Source: JAVBSX01 sp051660685 (GTDB lineage: Bacteria > Planctomycetota > Planctomycetia > Pirellulales > Thermoguttaceae). From it: a DNA stretch of 38,909 nucleotides. This document shows, piece after piece, positions 6,666 through 13,669 of this stretch. The stretch spans positions 1-38,909 of the forward strand of contig JBOFQB010000039.1 in assembly GCA_051660685.1 (NCBI GenBank), in the 5' to 3' direction. The notes under the pieces are model-generated. The model was not told where the DNA came from and searched no databases. It worked only from the letters and a program-made list of their open reading frames with translations. A program made the translations under genes and the position numbers. Numbering within the stretch: the first letter of the stretch is position 1; each line of letters begins with the position of its first letter.

Positions 6666-7706
6666 TCAGGCCAATTTTTGGGCAACGCGAACGGCCTCAA
6701 TCAGGCTGCGATGATCCGCCCGGCCCGTTCCCGCAATGTCAAACGCCGTTCCGTGTGCAACACTTGTCCGAATAATCGGCAAACCTAATGTTATGTTGAC
6801 CGCTCTGTGCATCCCCAACAGTTTTAAGGCAATATGTCCCTGATCGTGGAACATTGCAACAATTGCGTCAAATTGACCCTTTTTCGCTTTCATCATAATC
6901 GTGTCCGCCGGAAAAGGTCCCTCAATCGATAAACCTTGTGATCGGGCCTGTTCAATTCCCGGACGAATGATTCGTATTTCTTCATCGCCGAAGAGTCCAT
7001 TTTCCCCGGCGTGAGGATTCAGCGAGCAGACCCCTATTTTGGGTTGACTGCCCTTGATTTTTCTCATAAAACGGTCAATTAACATTGCTTTTGCGACGAC
7101 ATTTTCCTCGGTGATTTCATTGAGGGCTTTTCTCATGGAGGTGTGCAAGGTGACATGAACGACGGCGAGACCGTGTTGACCTTGCAGATTTTGGCCTGGA
7201 CCGAGATAGAGCATCATACCGAAGTCAGAACAGCCGCATTTTTCGGCCAGAATTTCTGTGTGACCGGGATAAGGAAAACCGGCAAGATTGAGTGACTCTT
7301 TTTGAAGTGGAGCGGTCACAATTGCGTCGACTTTTTTGGCAAGTGCTAGATCAATTCCAAGAGCGAGTGCATCATAAGCGGCTTTTCCGGCAATCGGGTC
7401 GATTTGGCCCGGTCGGACTGCAAGAACGTCATCATCGACAGCGCGAACACAATGCAAGGTCTTTCTCGCGTCAGAACGGATCACGTCGTTGGAGTCGGTC
7501 AACCGGTTGCTGCAATTGGCAATTGTCTGAAGATCAATCTCCTCAATTTCCAGATTCAATTGTTGCAATTGGGCTGCACGGCGCAGAATTTCACCATGTC
7601 CGAGAACAAGAGGGGGTTCTTGGCAAATCGTCACTATTTCGGACCAAGCGGACGTAATGATTTCCGGCCCGATTCCAGCCGGGTCTCCCATTGTAATTGC
7701 AAGCAT
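6666..7706 (-). CDS. pdxA: 4-hydroxythreonine-4-phosphate dehydrogenase
   Basis: A 346-residue PdxA, which oxidises 4-phosphohydroxy-L-threonine with NAD in the DXP-dependent route to pyridoxal phosphate. Family signatures are M-G-D-P-A-G-I-G-P-E at 6-15, P-G-H149-T-E, N-P-H232-A-G-E and M-F-H287-D-Q-G. With H188 in V-T-L-H-T these give the three metal-binding His and the substrate His. Near the C-terminus, R-T-S-V-A-H-G-T replaces the common T-S-x-D-H-G-T, so one conserved Asp is Ala, a variant also found in some PdxA relatives. The ATG at 7706 leaves almost no leader before the first motif but is the only reasonable start. No ribosome site is seen, and the leader is a C-rich heptamer array. 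PdxJ is not in the window. Confidence 0.93.
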   Translation of the reverse strand: MLAITMGDPAGIGPEIITSAWSEIVTICQEPPLVLGHGEILRRAAQLQQLNLEIEEIDLQTIANCSNRLTDSNDVIRSDARKTLHCVRAVDDDVLAVRPGQIDPIAGKAAYDALALGIDLALAKKVDAIVTAPLQKESLNLAGFPYPGHTEILAEKCGCSDFGMMLYLGPGQNLQGQHGLAVVHVTLHTSMRKALNEITEENVVAKAMLIDRFMRKIKGSQPKIGVCSLNPHAGENGLFGDEEIRIIRPGIEQARSQGLSIEGPFPADTIMMKAKKGQFDAIVAMFHDQGHIALKLLGMHRAVNITLGLPIIRTSVAHGTAFDIAGTGRADHRSLIEAVRVAQKLA

Positions 7707-7713
7707 AGTGAAG

Positions 7714-7761
7714 TAGGGGATAGGGATTGGGGGATAGGGTATAGGGATTGGGAATAGGGGA
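7714..7761. repeat. G-rich heptamer array
   Basis: Runs of GGGGATA, GGGATTG, GGGGATA, GGGTATA and GGGATTG with near 7-bp period. It lies in the leader of pdxA, where the transcript would read it as CCC-rich. Confidence 0.85.
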
Positions 7762-7769
7762 GATATGAC

Positions 7770-8046
7770 GTTTAGCCGAGGAACATCGTTCCGCGCGTAT
7801 TTTTGTAGAAGGTAGAAGGTAGAAGTGAGAATGAAGAATTGAGGAAAAATAATAATTTGGAGTCCTCAAAAAAGTGAAGGAACTAGGTAACTCGCGAGAC
7901 GCCGTTTATCTTCCTGCTCCTCCTTCTTTCCTCCTACCTCCTAACTTCTACCTTCTCACAAAAGCGAGACGCCGTTATCTTTCTGTCTCCCCCTTCTTTC
8001 CTCCTACCTTCTATCTTCTACCTTCTATCGTTGTATCGCGGTTAAA
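7770..8046. repeat. Expanded two-arm palindromic element carrying heptamer arrays and core B
   Basis: It opens with GTTTAGCC and the left hairpin (loop ATC) at 7770-7799 and closes with GTTGTATCGCGGTTAAAC at 8029-8046. Between the arms lie GTAGAAG heptamers (7805-7824), then a core, then inverted CTTCTAC heptamers. The core-plus-array block is duplicated: 7890-7952 and 7960-8022 share GCGAGACGCCGTTTATCTT-like sequence followed by the pyrimidine array. The related copy is at 32503-32740. Confidence 0.85.
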
Positions 8047-8252
8047 CCGACAAATTTCATCCCTCTCCCCTATTCCCTATCCCCGATTCCTACACGATCT
8101 GAAGAATTTTTTGAAAATTGTGAAAAATATCCCTCTCCCGCCCTTGTCGAAATCAAAAGTTGGATTAAAACGGTTCTATACGGTTTGGGGAAAATCGTCC
8201 TAACTGTTGGGAAGAACCTAAATCGTCAAGCCGAGACTCACTTTAAGGGGGA

Positions 8253-8357
8253 ATGATGAACCTGAGACAGAGAATGGCACACGACATTAAACGAAAGTCG
8301 AGACAACGTTTGATGTTTGCAAAACTGATTTCTCTCACCCGACATCTTTCTGTTTAA
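8253..8357 (+). CDS. Possible small basic protein (34 aa)
   Basis: An ATG-ATG start preceded by AAGGGGG opens a 34-codon frame, M-M-N-L-R-Q-R-M-A-H-D-I-K-R-K then basic and hydrophobic residues, ending at TAA 8355-8357. Ten of 34 residues are Lys or Arg. It is followed six bases later by a strong inverted repeat that could end its transcript. I recognise no family, and a frame this short could be chance. The rest of 8047-8363 holds a C-rich heptamer stretch (8060-8095) and no other gene. Confidence 0.25.
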   Translation: MMNLRQRMAHDIKRKSRQRLMFAKLISLTRHLSV

Positions 8358-8363
8358 CCTCTC

Positions 8364-8429
8364 CGTAAGACCCCTTTTGTCCCGGCTCTTGGGCACTTGT
8401 CCCATTCTCAGGACAAAGGGGGTTTTACG
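8364..8429. terminator. Long inverted repeat, probable bidirectional terminator
   Basis: CGTAAGACCCCTTTTGTCC (8364-8382) pairs with GGACAAAGGGGGTTTTACG (8411-8429) over 19 bp, with two G-T wobbles and a 28-base loop. It lies at the 3' end of the GAF gene and contains that gene's TAA stop (8425-8427). There is no long T-run beyond it, so it could also be the mark of an inserted element. Confidence 0.5.
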
Positions 8430-9303
8430 TTGATGAGGTGCGAGAGCGACTGATCCCTTTAATTTCCTTGATTAAAGCGGCCTTTTCGATTTCCGCCGTT
8501 ATGCGACCCGTTGCAAGCTCTAAAACCGATAATTCATGTTCGCTGAAGGAACGCTCTTTGTCGCTGAAAAACCAAACCGTTCCATACGTCGTTTCGTCCG
8601 ATTGCAACGGAACACAAACAGCAGCCGGAAAGGATTCCGGGGGTGTCCAAGTTTCCATAATAAACTCTTCCGTCAGCAAAACGGCTTGACCCAGCATCGC
8701 TTCCATGTCAGCATACGCCTCATAAATCGTCCGGGGCGGATCAAGAAATCGCTCTTCAGGAAGTCCCCAACTTGCCCTTAAATGCAATTCGCTTGACTCC
8801 GTGTTGAGTAAATAAAGTGAAGCAGCCGAACAGTGAACCAGTTTCGCCGCATGTTTGAGCTGTTTTCTCAATAATTCCGCGAATGTTTCTTCATCACGAA
8901 CCTGACACAAGACGGGAATGTCGCTTGTTCGTGATGCTTCCTGTTGACGAACACGCGATTGCCAAGTGTAAGCATCTGCCAAAAGACCCGCCAAAGCGCG
9001 GGCAAAACCTTCCTGTTGTTCGCGGGAAACGGTTGAGACAGACTCCGATGTTGGAGACTGACACAAGACGAGGTGACCGGGCGTTTTTCCGCCGAGATGG
9101 TTTTGGACGGAAAATCGGGGAAACCTTGCGTCATCATCAGGGATTGCCCCGCCTGCCCGGACGAAACGGAGATTGATTCCGGCGGTTTTGGCGGAATGTA
9201 ACAATTCGGGCAACGCACTGAAAAAAGGAACGTCCTCGTGATCGAGAACCGATTGCGATGCTGGAAACGCTTTCAGATACTGTTCATAAAAATCGGAACT
9301 CAT
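8425..9303 (-). CDS. GAF-domain protein, output domain apparently missing
   Basis: A 292-residue cytoplasmic protein. Residues about 145-275 form a GAF sensor-like fold: A-A-K-L-V-H-C-S-A-A-S-L-Y-L-L-N, then L-R-A-S-W-G-L-P, A-V-C-V-P-L-Q-S and G-T-V-W-F-F-S-D. The region before it (about 30-115) may be a degenerate second sensor. After the GAF comes a helix, I-T-A-E-I-E-K-A-A-L-I-K-E-I, of the kind that links GAF to a SpoIIE/PP2C phosphatase or other output in planctomycete proteins. Here the protein ends 12 residues later in a Ser/Arg/Thr-rich tail, with the stop inside a 19-bp inverted repeat. It may be a stand-alone sensor or a gene shortened by an insertion. The start ATG at 9303 has no clear ribosome site. 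The ligand is unknown. Confidence 0.7.
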   Translation of the reverse strand: MSSDFYEQYLKAFPASQSVLDHEDVPFFSALPELLHSAKTAGINLRFVRAGGAIPDDDARFPRFSVQNHLGGKTPGHLVLCQSPTSESVSTVSREQQEGFARALAGLLADAYTWQSRVRQQEASRTSDIPVLCQVRDEETFAELLRKQLKHAAKLVHCSAASLYLLNTESSELHLRASWGLPEERFLDPPRTIYEAYADMEAMLGQAVLLTEEFIMETWTPPESFPAAVCVPLQSDETTYGTVWFFSDKERSFSEHELSVLELATGRITAEIEKAALIKEIKGISRSRTSST

Positions 9304-9550
9304 ACGTCGCGGTTTTGTGTAAGAAGAATACGCTGCTAATGAAACCTGTTGGTGTCCTTATTTTTTGGACATGTATTCCATTACGCTTGTGTCCTGCCAA
9401 CAATCCTGAAAAAACCGATCCGTCGCTGATTTCGGTCAAAAAAAATTTCTTTTCTGACCAACGTCCCTTGTATGAAGGGTACATCGGAAAACGAACGGGG
9501 GACAAAGAAGACATTTTGCCAAGAGACAGTTTTTTCCGTTTATACAGGAA

Positions 9551-9736
9551 TTAGGGGATAGGGAATGGGGGACAGGGGATAGGGAAAAGAATTGAGAATT
9601 GAGAATTGCAAATGGGGAATGGAGAATGGAAAATGGAAAAAAACGTAAAACGTCATCTGACACAGGATCGGTCCTATTGCAGCAAAGCGAGGTGTACTCC
9701 TCCCTATCCCCCATTCCCTGTCCCCCATTCCCTACT
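9551..9736. repeat. Inverted heptamer element with conserved core A (second copy)
   Basis: Left arrays are GGGGATA/GGGAATG (9553-9587), then GAGAATT and GGAGAATG-type heptamers (9590-9640). The core is GATCGGTCCTATTGCAGCAA (9665-9684), closely matching 6510-6529. The right side (9698-9736) is CCCTATCCCCCATTCCCTGT-type inverted array. It overlaps the 3' end of cmk and supplies its last codons and stop. Confidence 0.88.
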
Positions 9737-10390
9737 CCGCACCTGCTCCTCAATCATCCCAACCACTTCGTCAAAACTGCGACCATCAGTGTTCAAATCA
9801 AACGCATCTTTGGGCCTTTTCAACGCTCCAAATGTTCGTCCCTCATCCTGCTCATCCCGTTGCACAATCTCTCGCAAAACCGTCTCATAATCCGCCGTCT
9901 TCCCCCCCTTCGTTTGCAACTCCGCTAATCGCCGCTTCGCTCGCTCCTCAGCACTCGCCGTCAAAAAGACTTTTAACTCTGCGTTCGGAAAAACCTCGGT
10001 CCCCTGATCCCGACCTTCCGTCACAATGAGCCGACCTTGTTCGAGCGATTGTCTTGCACATTGACGCTGAAGGTCAACCAAAAGACGACGGATACCGTGA
10101 TGATCTGCCGCATACTTGGTATGTTGCGTCACCTCCCGCGTCCGAATCGCCCCCTCAACATTTTCTCCATTCAAATAGGTTTGACCCTCTTTCACCTCAA
10201 TCACAACCGATTGGGCGCACTTGAACAATTCGTCCGGTTGCTCCCAATCAACCTTGTTCCGCAGCCCAAGAAGAGCTATACAACGGTACATTGCCCCAGT
10301 ATCGAGAAAATCACCCCCCAATCGTCGGGCCAGTTCTTTCGCAACACTACTTTTTCCCGCTCCAGCCGGTCCATCTATCGTCACTATCAT
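9704..10390 (-). CDS. cmk: Cytidylate kinase
   Basis: A 228-residue CMP/dCMP kinase that phosphorylates CMP with ATP. The P-loop G-P-A-G-A-G-K13-S-S is at 7-15, followed by D-T-G-A-M-Y-R and a G-R-D-Q-G-T-E-V-F-P block (G-R-D-I-G-T in most relatives). The lid R-D-E-Q-D-E-G-R matches the family R-D..D. ATG 10390 gives the standard family N-terminus, and a TTG six codons upstream is less likely. The last residues, R-S-R-E-W-G-T-G-N-G-G, and the stop TAG at 9704-9706 are encoded by the G-rich heptamer repeat, so the native C-terminus has been replaced or extended. The neighbouring GAF gene is separated by the rest of that repeat. Confidence 0.93.
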   Translation of the reverse strand: MIVTIDGPAGAGKSSVAKELARRLGGDFLDTGAMYRCIALLGLRNKVDWEQPDELFKCAQSVVIEVKEGQTYLNGENVEGAIRTREVTQHTKYAADHHGIRRLLVDLQRQCARQSLEQGRLIVTEGRDQGTEVFPNAELKVFLTASAEERAKRRLAELQTKGGKTADYETVLREIVQRDEQDEGRTFGALKRPKDAFDLNTDGRSFDEVVGMIEEQVRSREWGTGNGG

Positions 10391-10458
10391 CTTTTTCAAT
10401 TCTTTCAATCAATTCACACACTTCGTATTTGGCCCACATTCACCCTATTAGGACACGT

Positions 10459-11031
10459 TCATCCTGTTCGCTCTTTCGCCTTTTTGAGCAAATACGGCTC
10501 ATTCCCCGGAATCCGTTGAATTGCATCAGCCGGACAAACAGACGCGATTGTGCATTGATTACACTGTTCACAAACCGCTTGGTCGATTTGGAGATACATC
10601 GATCCGTTTCCAAACGCGCTGCAACCTTCAACACATTTTCCACAACCGATACAAAGTTCCTTGTTAATCGTGTACTCATACGACGGTTCTTCAATATATG
10701 TCCGCGTAATCGCCGCAGTCGGGCAAATTTGCATGTCCGCCCCTGTATGAAGCGACGCCAGATCAGCGTCAGGAAGAAAATAACCTGTACAAAGCTCACA
10801 ATACCCGCACATCTTGTAATTGTGAAAGCATTTGACAGCCGAAATGTTCAACGCACAATTGTGCGCGCAAAGCCCACAACCTGTACATTTTCCCGGGTCA
10901 ATCTGCCAAACCGTACTTCCGGCTGCTTTTTGGTATTTGTGATTGAGCGACAGGGCGAGACCGCCGAGTCCCAGAACGGCCCCGCAACGGACCCCGGTTT
11001 TCAAAAAATCGCGTCGTTCCATGAAAAACAT
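10459..11031 (-). CDS. Tat-exported polyferredoxin (four [4Fe-4S] sites)
   Basis: A 190-residue periplasmic electron carrier. It has the twin-arginine signal E-R-R-D-F-L-K-T-G and a hydrophobic stretch to about residue 35. Cys groups follow: C-T-G-C-G-L-C-A-H-N-C, C-G-Y-C-E-L-C with a later I-C-P, C-I-G-C-G-K-C-V-E-G-C, and C-E-Q-C-N-Q-C-T-I-A-S-V-C-P. They are enough for four [4Fe-4S] clusters in an NapG/NrfC-like layout. No membrane partner, NapH-like protein or oxidoreductase is adjacent, so the electron donor and acceptor are unknown. ATG codons at 11031 and 11022 are both possible; the second gives M-E-R-R-D-F-L-K directly. Neither has a Shine-Dalgarno. The gap to the next gene upstream (11032-11238) holds nothing I can name. 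Confidence 0.85.
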   Translation of the reverse strand: MFFMERRDFLKTGVRCGAVLGLGGLALSLNHKYQKAAGSTVWQIDPGKCTGCGLCAHNCALNISAVKCFHNYKMCGYCELCTGYFLPDADLASLHTGADMQICPTAAITRTYIEEPSYEYTINKELCIGCGKCVEGCSAFGNGSMYLQIDQAVCEQCNQCTIASVCPADAIQRIPGNEPYLLKKAKERTG

Positions 11032-11238
11032 TGTGTAAGTGTATAACTGATAGAATCAGTGTGTGTAAATGATAGAAAACAGGAGAGGTAGAACGAGTGA
11101 ACTAAAAGGGGAGAAATAGAAAAAACAGGAAAAGTTACTTGGCAATACGAAACAACGGTCAGAACAGGACCATATTACCATAAACGACAGTTGCCGGAAA
11201 CCGTTCCGATCAGGTTTGATTCCTTCTACTTATTCCAA

Positions 11239-13188
11239 TTATTCCAAACCGCGCGGTGTCATCTTCGATGTGCCCAACGATTTTTCGTCATAAATGTGAT
11301 TGGGAATACGAATCTGCAAAAACCAGTCGTAATCCGGTTTCGTGTATTCATTCACAATGTCCTGCTCAGTCTTTTTCTCATCTTTGTCCGAAAGAACATC
11401 AGAAATTATGGGGGGAGGAGAACAGCCTTTTCGGTTCGACCAGATCATTTGTCCGTTCACATCCAACTGCACAAGCATGGTGTTGGGACGAAAAGTGACT
11501 TCTTTCGGTTTTTCATTCGATAAAGCTCTGAACATAGGTCGATATGTCACCTTCTCCTCTTCTCCCTCAACCACTTTCAAGGTCAGCACATTCGGCGAAT
11601 TGCTGGTCACTTTCCAACCATTTCCAACACATTTTTCTCGAATTGCCTTTTCAATCTCGGACCGTTTTTCCTTGACACTCCGATCCAATTTAATCATCAT
11701 CTCAGAACCTTCTGTGAGCAAGTAATTGCATGGATCAGACTTTTGTGCTATTTCCAACGCTTCTTTGTGAGGAATCAAATGACTGACGACAGAGCAACCT
11801 GTTTTCCCGGAATCAGTCTGCCAAACATATCCCCCAAAAACCGTTAAATTATCATGAAAAGAAACTCGTCCATAATTCCAGATCGGCACCTTCCTCTTAA
11901 TGTCCACTAATAGACCGGACACCAAAATGTACTGATCGTCAACCCAAAAAGGTTGTCCCGCTCCCAAAACCGTCATGCTCTCCAGTCGTTTTCCCGTTGT
12001 TGCATCCCAAATGGTCAAAACATCCGAAAACCAACCACATAACCGAGTTCCGTCTGGAGAAAACGCGAGATTGACAGGTCCGAATGTTTTGGAGTCCTCA
12101 AAAGCACCAACCACTTCTCCCGTCAACGACTCAATCATTAAAATGCCGGTCGAAGTGGGATAGGCAATATATTTTTTTCCCGGCGTCAAACTGAGTGAAT
12201 AGACGATAAAACCTGTATCATTGCTCGTCCAAACAGGTTTTCTCCGGACGATGTTCATTAGCAGTAATGTTTTGGACGGAGAACAGAAAAGAACATGTTC
12301 TTCGTCGATCCAGTAAGCCGAATGAACGTCCTTAGAATGACTGGAAGTTGCTTCAACCTGACCAAAGGGCGCAAAATCACCAATCAACTCCAGTTCCCCT
12401 GACGTATTGATCTCATAGAACTCAACGCGTGAGGAATCTGTCTTGCTTCCTCCTTCTCGATTCCCGCAACGGATCACTATCCGTTTTCCTGACGGAGAAA
12501 TGTCAAGCGGATAAAGACTAATCTCTGACCGTCTGAGTGAAATGGATCGTCCGGTTGCAGTATCACAGACAAAAACAACGGAATCCCGTTCACCTGAAAA
12601 ACGTCCTCCCTGCACTGTTGTCAGTATTTTTCCTAAAGGGTTGATACTGAAACAAAGGGGAAAGGTGAATAATCGCTGATCGGATTTCAATGTACCAAAA
12701 GGAAGACTGATTGACTTGGGTTTTTTCTCAAAACGACTCGGAAGAGGGTTGGGTTTGAGGGACCAATCATTGGAATCCACTTTGAAAATGGCAGTATGCA
12801 CTTTTGCAATATCCAGTTTCTCAGGAAGGGGTAATCGAACCGATTGTTTTTTGCCCGTCTTCAACGGTTCGACCTCTGTTCCAACCGAATGTTCCTCAAG
12901 ATCACCTCCTGCAAATGGATTGAGCGAGGATTGCCAATTTTTGAGGAAACTTTTGTCCTCTTCACTTAATTTGTCCATTGTCAAAGTCAAGGTCCGACCA
13001 TCCTGTTTCTTGATCTTTACATGTGTTCCATCAAAATCAAGGAGTGTTGCGAGGACCGAAAATTTCCCGGAACTGTCTGTCCAATTTCGTTCTTGAGCAA
13101 AAAGCGGGTTTATCCCGAGTACAAGAGCAATAAAGCCAATCAGACTGATTCCAAACGAACACAACAAGCGACAAGGGGGACGGGACAT
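11239..13188 (-). CDS. Exported SHD1-domain protein with beta-propeller
   Basis: A 649-residue protein starting at ATG 13188 with AAGGAG six bases upstream. A ten-codon longer frame is less likely. The signal peptide ends near N-P-L-F-A before Q-E-R-N-W. Residues about 33-85 (W-T-D-S-S-G-K-F-S-V-L-A-T-L, then G-T-H-V-K-I-K-K-Q-D-G-R, then K-L-S-E-E-D-K) match the SLA1-homology-1 (SHD1) module often found in planctomycete exported proteins. Residues about 180-470 contain WD40/YVTN-like blades: S-P-S-G-K-R-I-V-I, L-T-P-G-K-K-Y-I-A-Y, F-S-P-D-G-T-R-L-C-G-W-F, T-I-W-D-A-T-T-G. The C-terminal third is charged and unassigned. Role unknown; a surface or periplasmic scaffold is an inference. A fragment matching its 3' end lies at 13504-13544. 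Confidence 0.8.
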   Translation of the reverse strand: MSRPPCRLLCSFGISLIGFIALVLGINPLFAQERNWTDSSGKFSVLATLLDFDGTHVKIKKQDGRTLTLTMDKLSEEDKSFLKNWQSSLNPFAGGDLEEHSVGTEVEPLKTGKKQSVRLPLPEKLDIAKVHTAIFKVDSNDWSLKPNPLPSRFEKKPKSISLPFGTLKSDQRLFTFPLCFSINPLGKILTTVQGGRFSGERDSVVFVCDTATGRSISLRRSEISLYPLDISPSGKRIVIRCGNREGGSKTDSSRVEFYEINTSGELELIGDFAPFGQVEATSSHSKDVHSAYWIDEEHVLFCSPSKTLLLMNIVRRKPVWTSNDTGFIVYSLSLTPGKKYIAYPTSTGILMIESLTGEVVGAFEDSKTFGPVNLAFSPDGTRLCGWFSDVLTIWDATTGKRLESMTVLGAGQPFWVDDQYILVSGLLVDIKRKVPIWNYGRVSFHDNLTVFGGYVWQTDSGKTGCSVVSHLIPHKEALEIAQKSDPCNYLLTEGSEMMIKLDRSVKEKRSEIEKAIREKCVGNGWKVTSNSPNVLTLKVVEGEEEKVTYRPMFRALSNEKPKEVTFRPNTMLVQLDVNGQMIWSNRKGCSPPPIISDVLSDKDEKKTEQDIVNEYTKPDYDWFLQIRIPNHIYDEKSLGTSKMTPRGLE

Positions 13189-13229
13189 GAGAGACTCCTT
13201 TTGAGTGAATGTGAACAAGTAGAAACAGT

Positions 13230-13277
13230 AAACAAACGACGATTATACATTGGGTTTGGTGAAACCGATCTGTAGTC
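13230..13277. repeat. 48-bp repeat, upstream copy flanking murJ
   Basis: AAACRACGATT, then TTTGGTGAAACCGATCTG and TAGTC, match 15328-15374 with few changes. The two copies lie in the same orientation on either side of murJ. Confidence 0.7.
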
Positions 13278-13318
13278 TCGTTATTGAGGGACAACCTTTT
13301 TTGTTGGGACCCATTTCA

Positions 13319-13350
13319 ACTCCCCCTATTTCCCAGACCCTATTTCCTAT
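13319..13350. repeat. C-rich heptamer-like array
   Basis: CCCCCTATTTCCCAGACCC then TATTTCCTATCC, a worn version of the CCCTATT heptamer. A second, cleaner array lies at 13558-13588. The CACGAAA element starts directly after this one. Confidence 0.65.
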
Positions 13351-13351
13351 C

Positions 13352-13516
13352 CAGTCGGCTAACAAGTTTTGTGAAAAAGAGTCTTTTCATTTTTGAACCA
13401 CGAAAATCACAAAAAACACGAAAACCTCACAAAAGACCGTTTTTCGTGTCTTTCGTGTATTTCGTGGTAAAAACAAATCCGTCCGACCCGGCTCGGTCCA
13501 AATCGCAAAACCAGTC
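13352..13516. mobile_element. MITE-like CACGAAA element, copy 1
   Basis: It begins CAGTCGGCTAACAAGTTTTG and contains a large imperfect hairpin: ACCACGAAAATCACAAAAAA on one side, TTCGTGTATTTCGTGGT on the other. It then has CCGACCCGGCTCGGTCCAAA. Related copies are at 35600-35777 and 38762-38909. This copy lacks the second terminal repeat and runs into a gene relic. No protein is encoded. Confidence 0.8.
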
Positions 13517-13544
13517 GTAATCCGGTTTCGTGTACTTATTCACC
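13504..13544 (-). pseudogene. Relic of the 3' end of an SHD1-type gene
   Basis: Read on the minus strand the segment gives V-N-K-Y-T-K-P-D-Y-D-W-F, nearly identical to V-N-E-Y-T-K-P-D-Y-D-W-F near the C-terminus of the SHD1 protein (plus-strand 11317-11355). About 36 of 40 bases match. It abuts the CACGAAA element. I read it as the remains of a duplicated gene. Confidence 0.6.
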
Positions 13545-13669
13545 ATTTTTGTCGGGTCCCCCATTCCCTATCCCCTATTCCCTACTACGCAGACACTTGC
13601 GAAAAGTCAGTGTTTGCCTATAATAAGCCAACTTGATGTGTTTTTCAACGGCTCAACCGATTCGACTCT

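Noticed and set aside
10291..11046. 251-codon plus-strand frame
   Set aside because: It lies antisense to cmk and the polyferredoxin gene, both with clear family motifs. The translation has no recognisable domain and no ribosome site.
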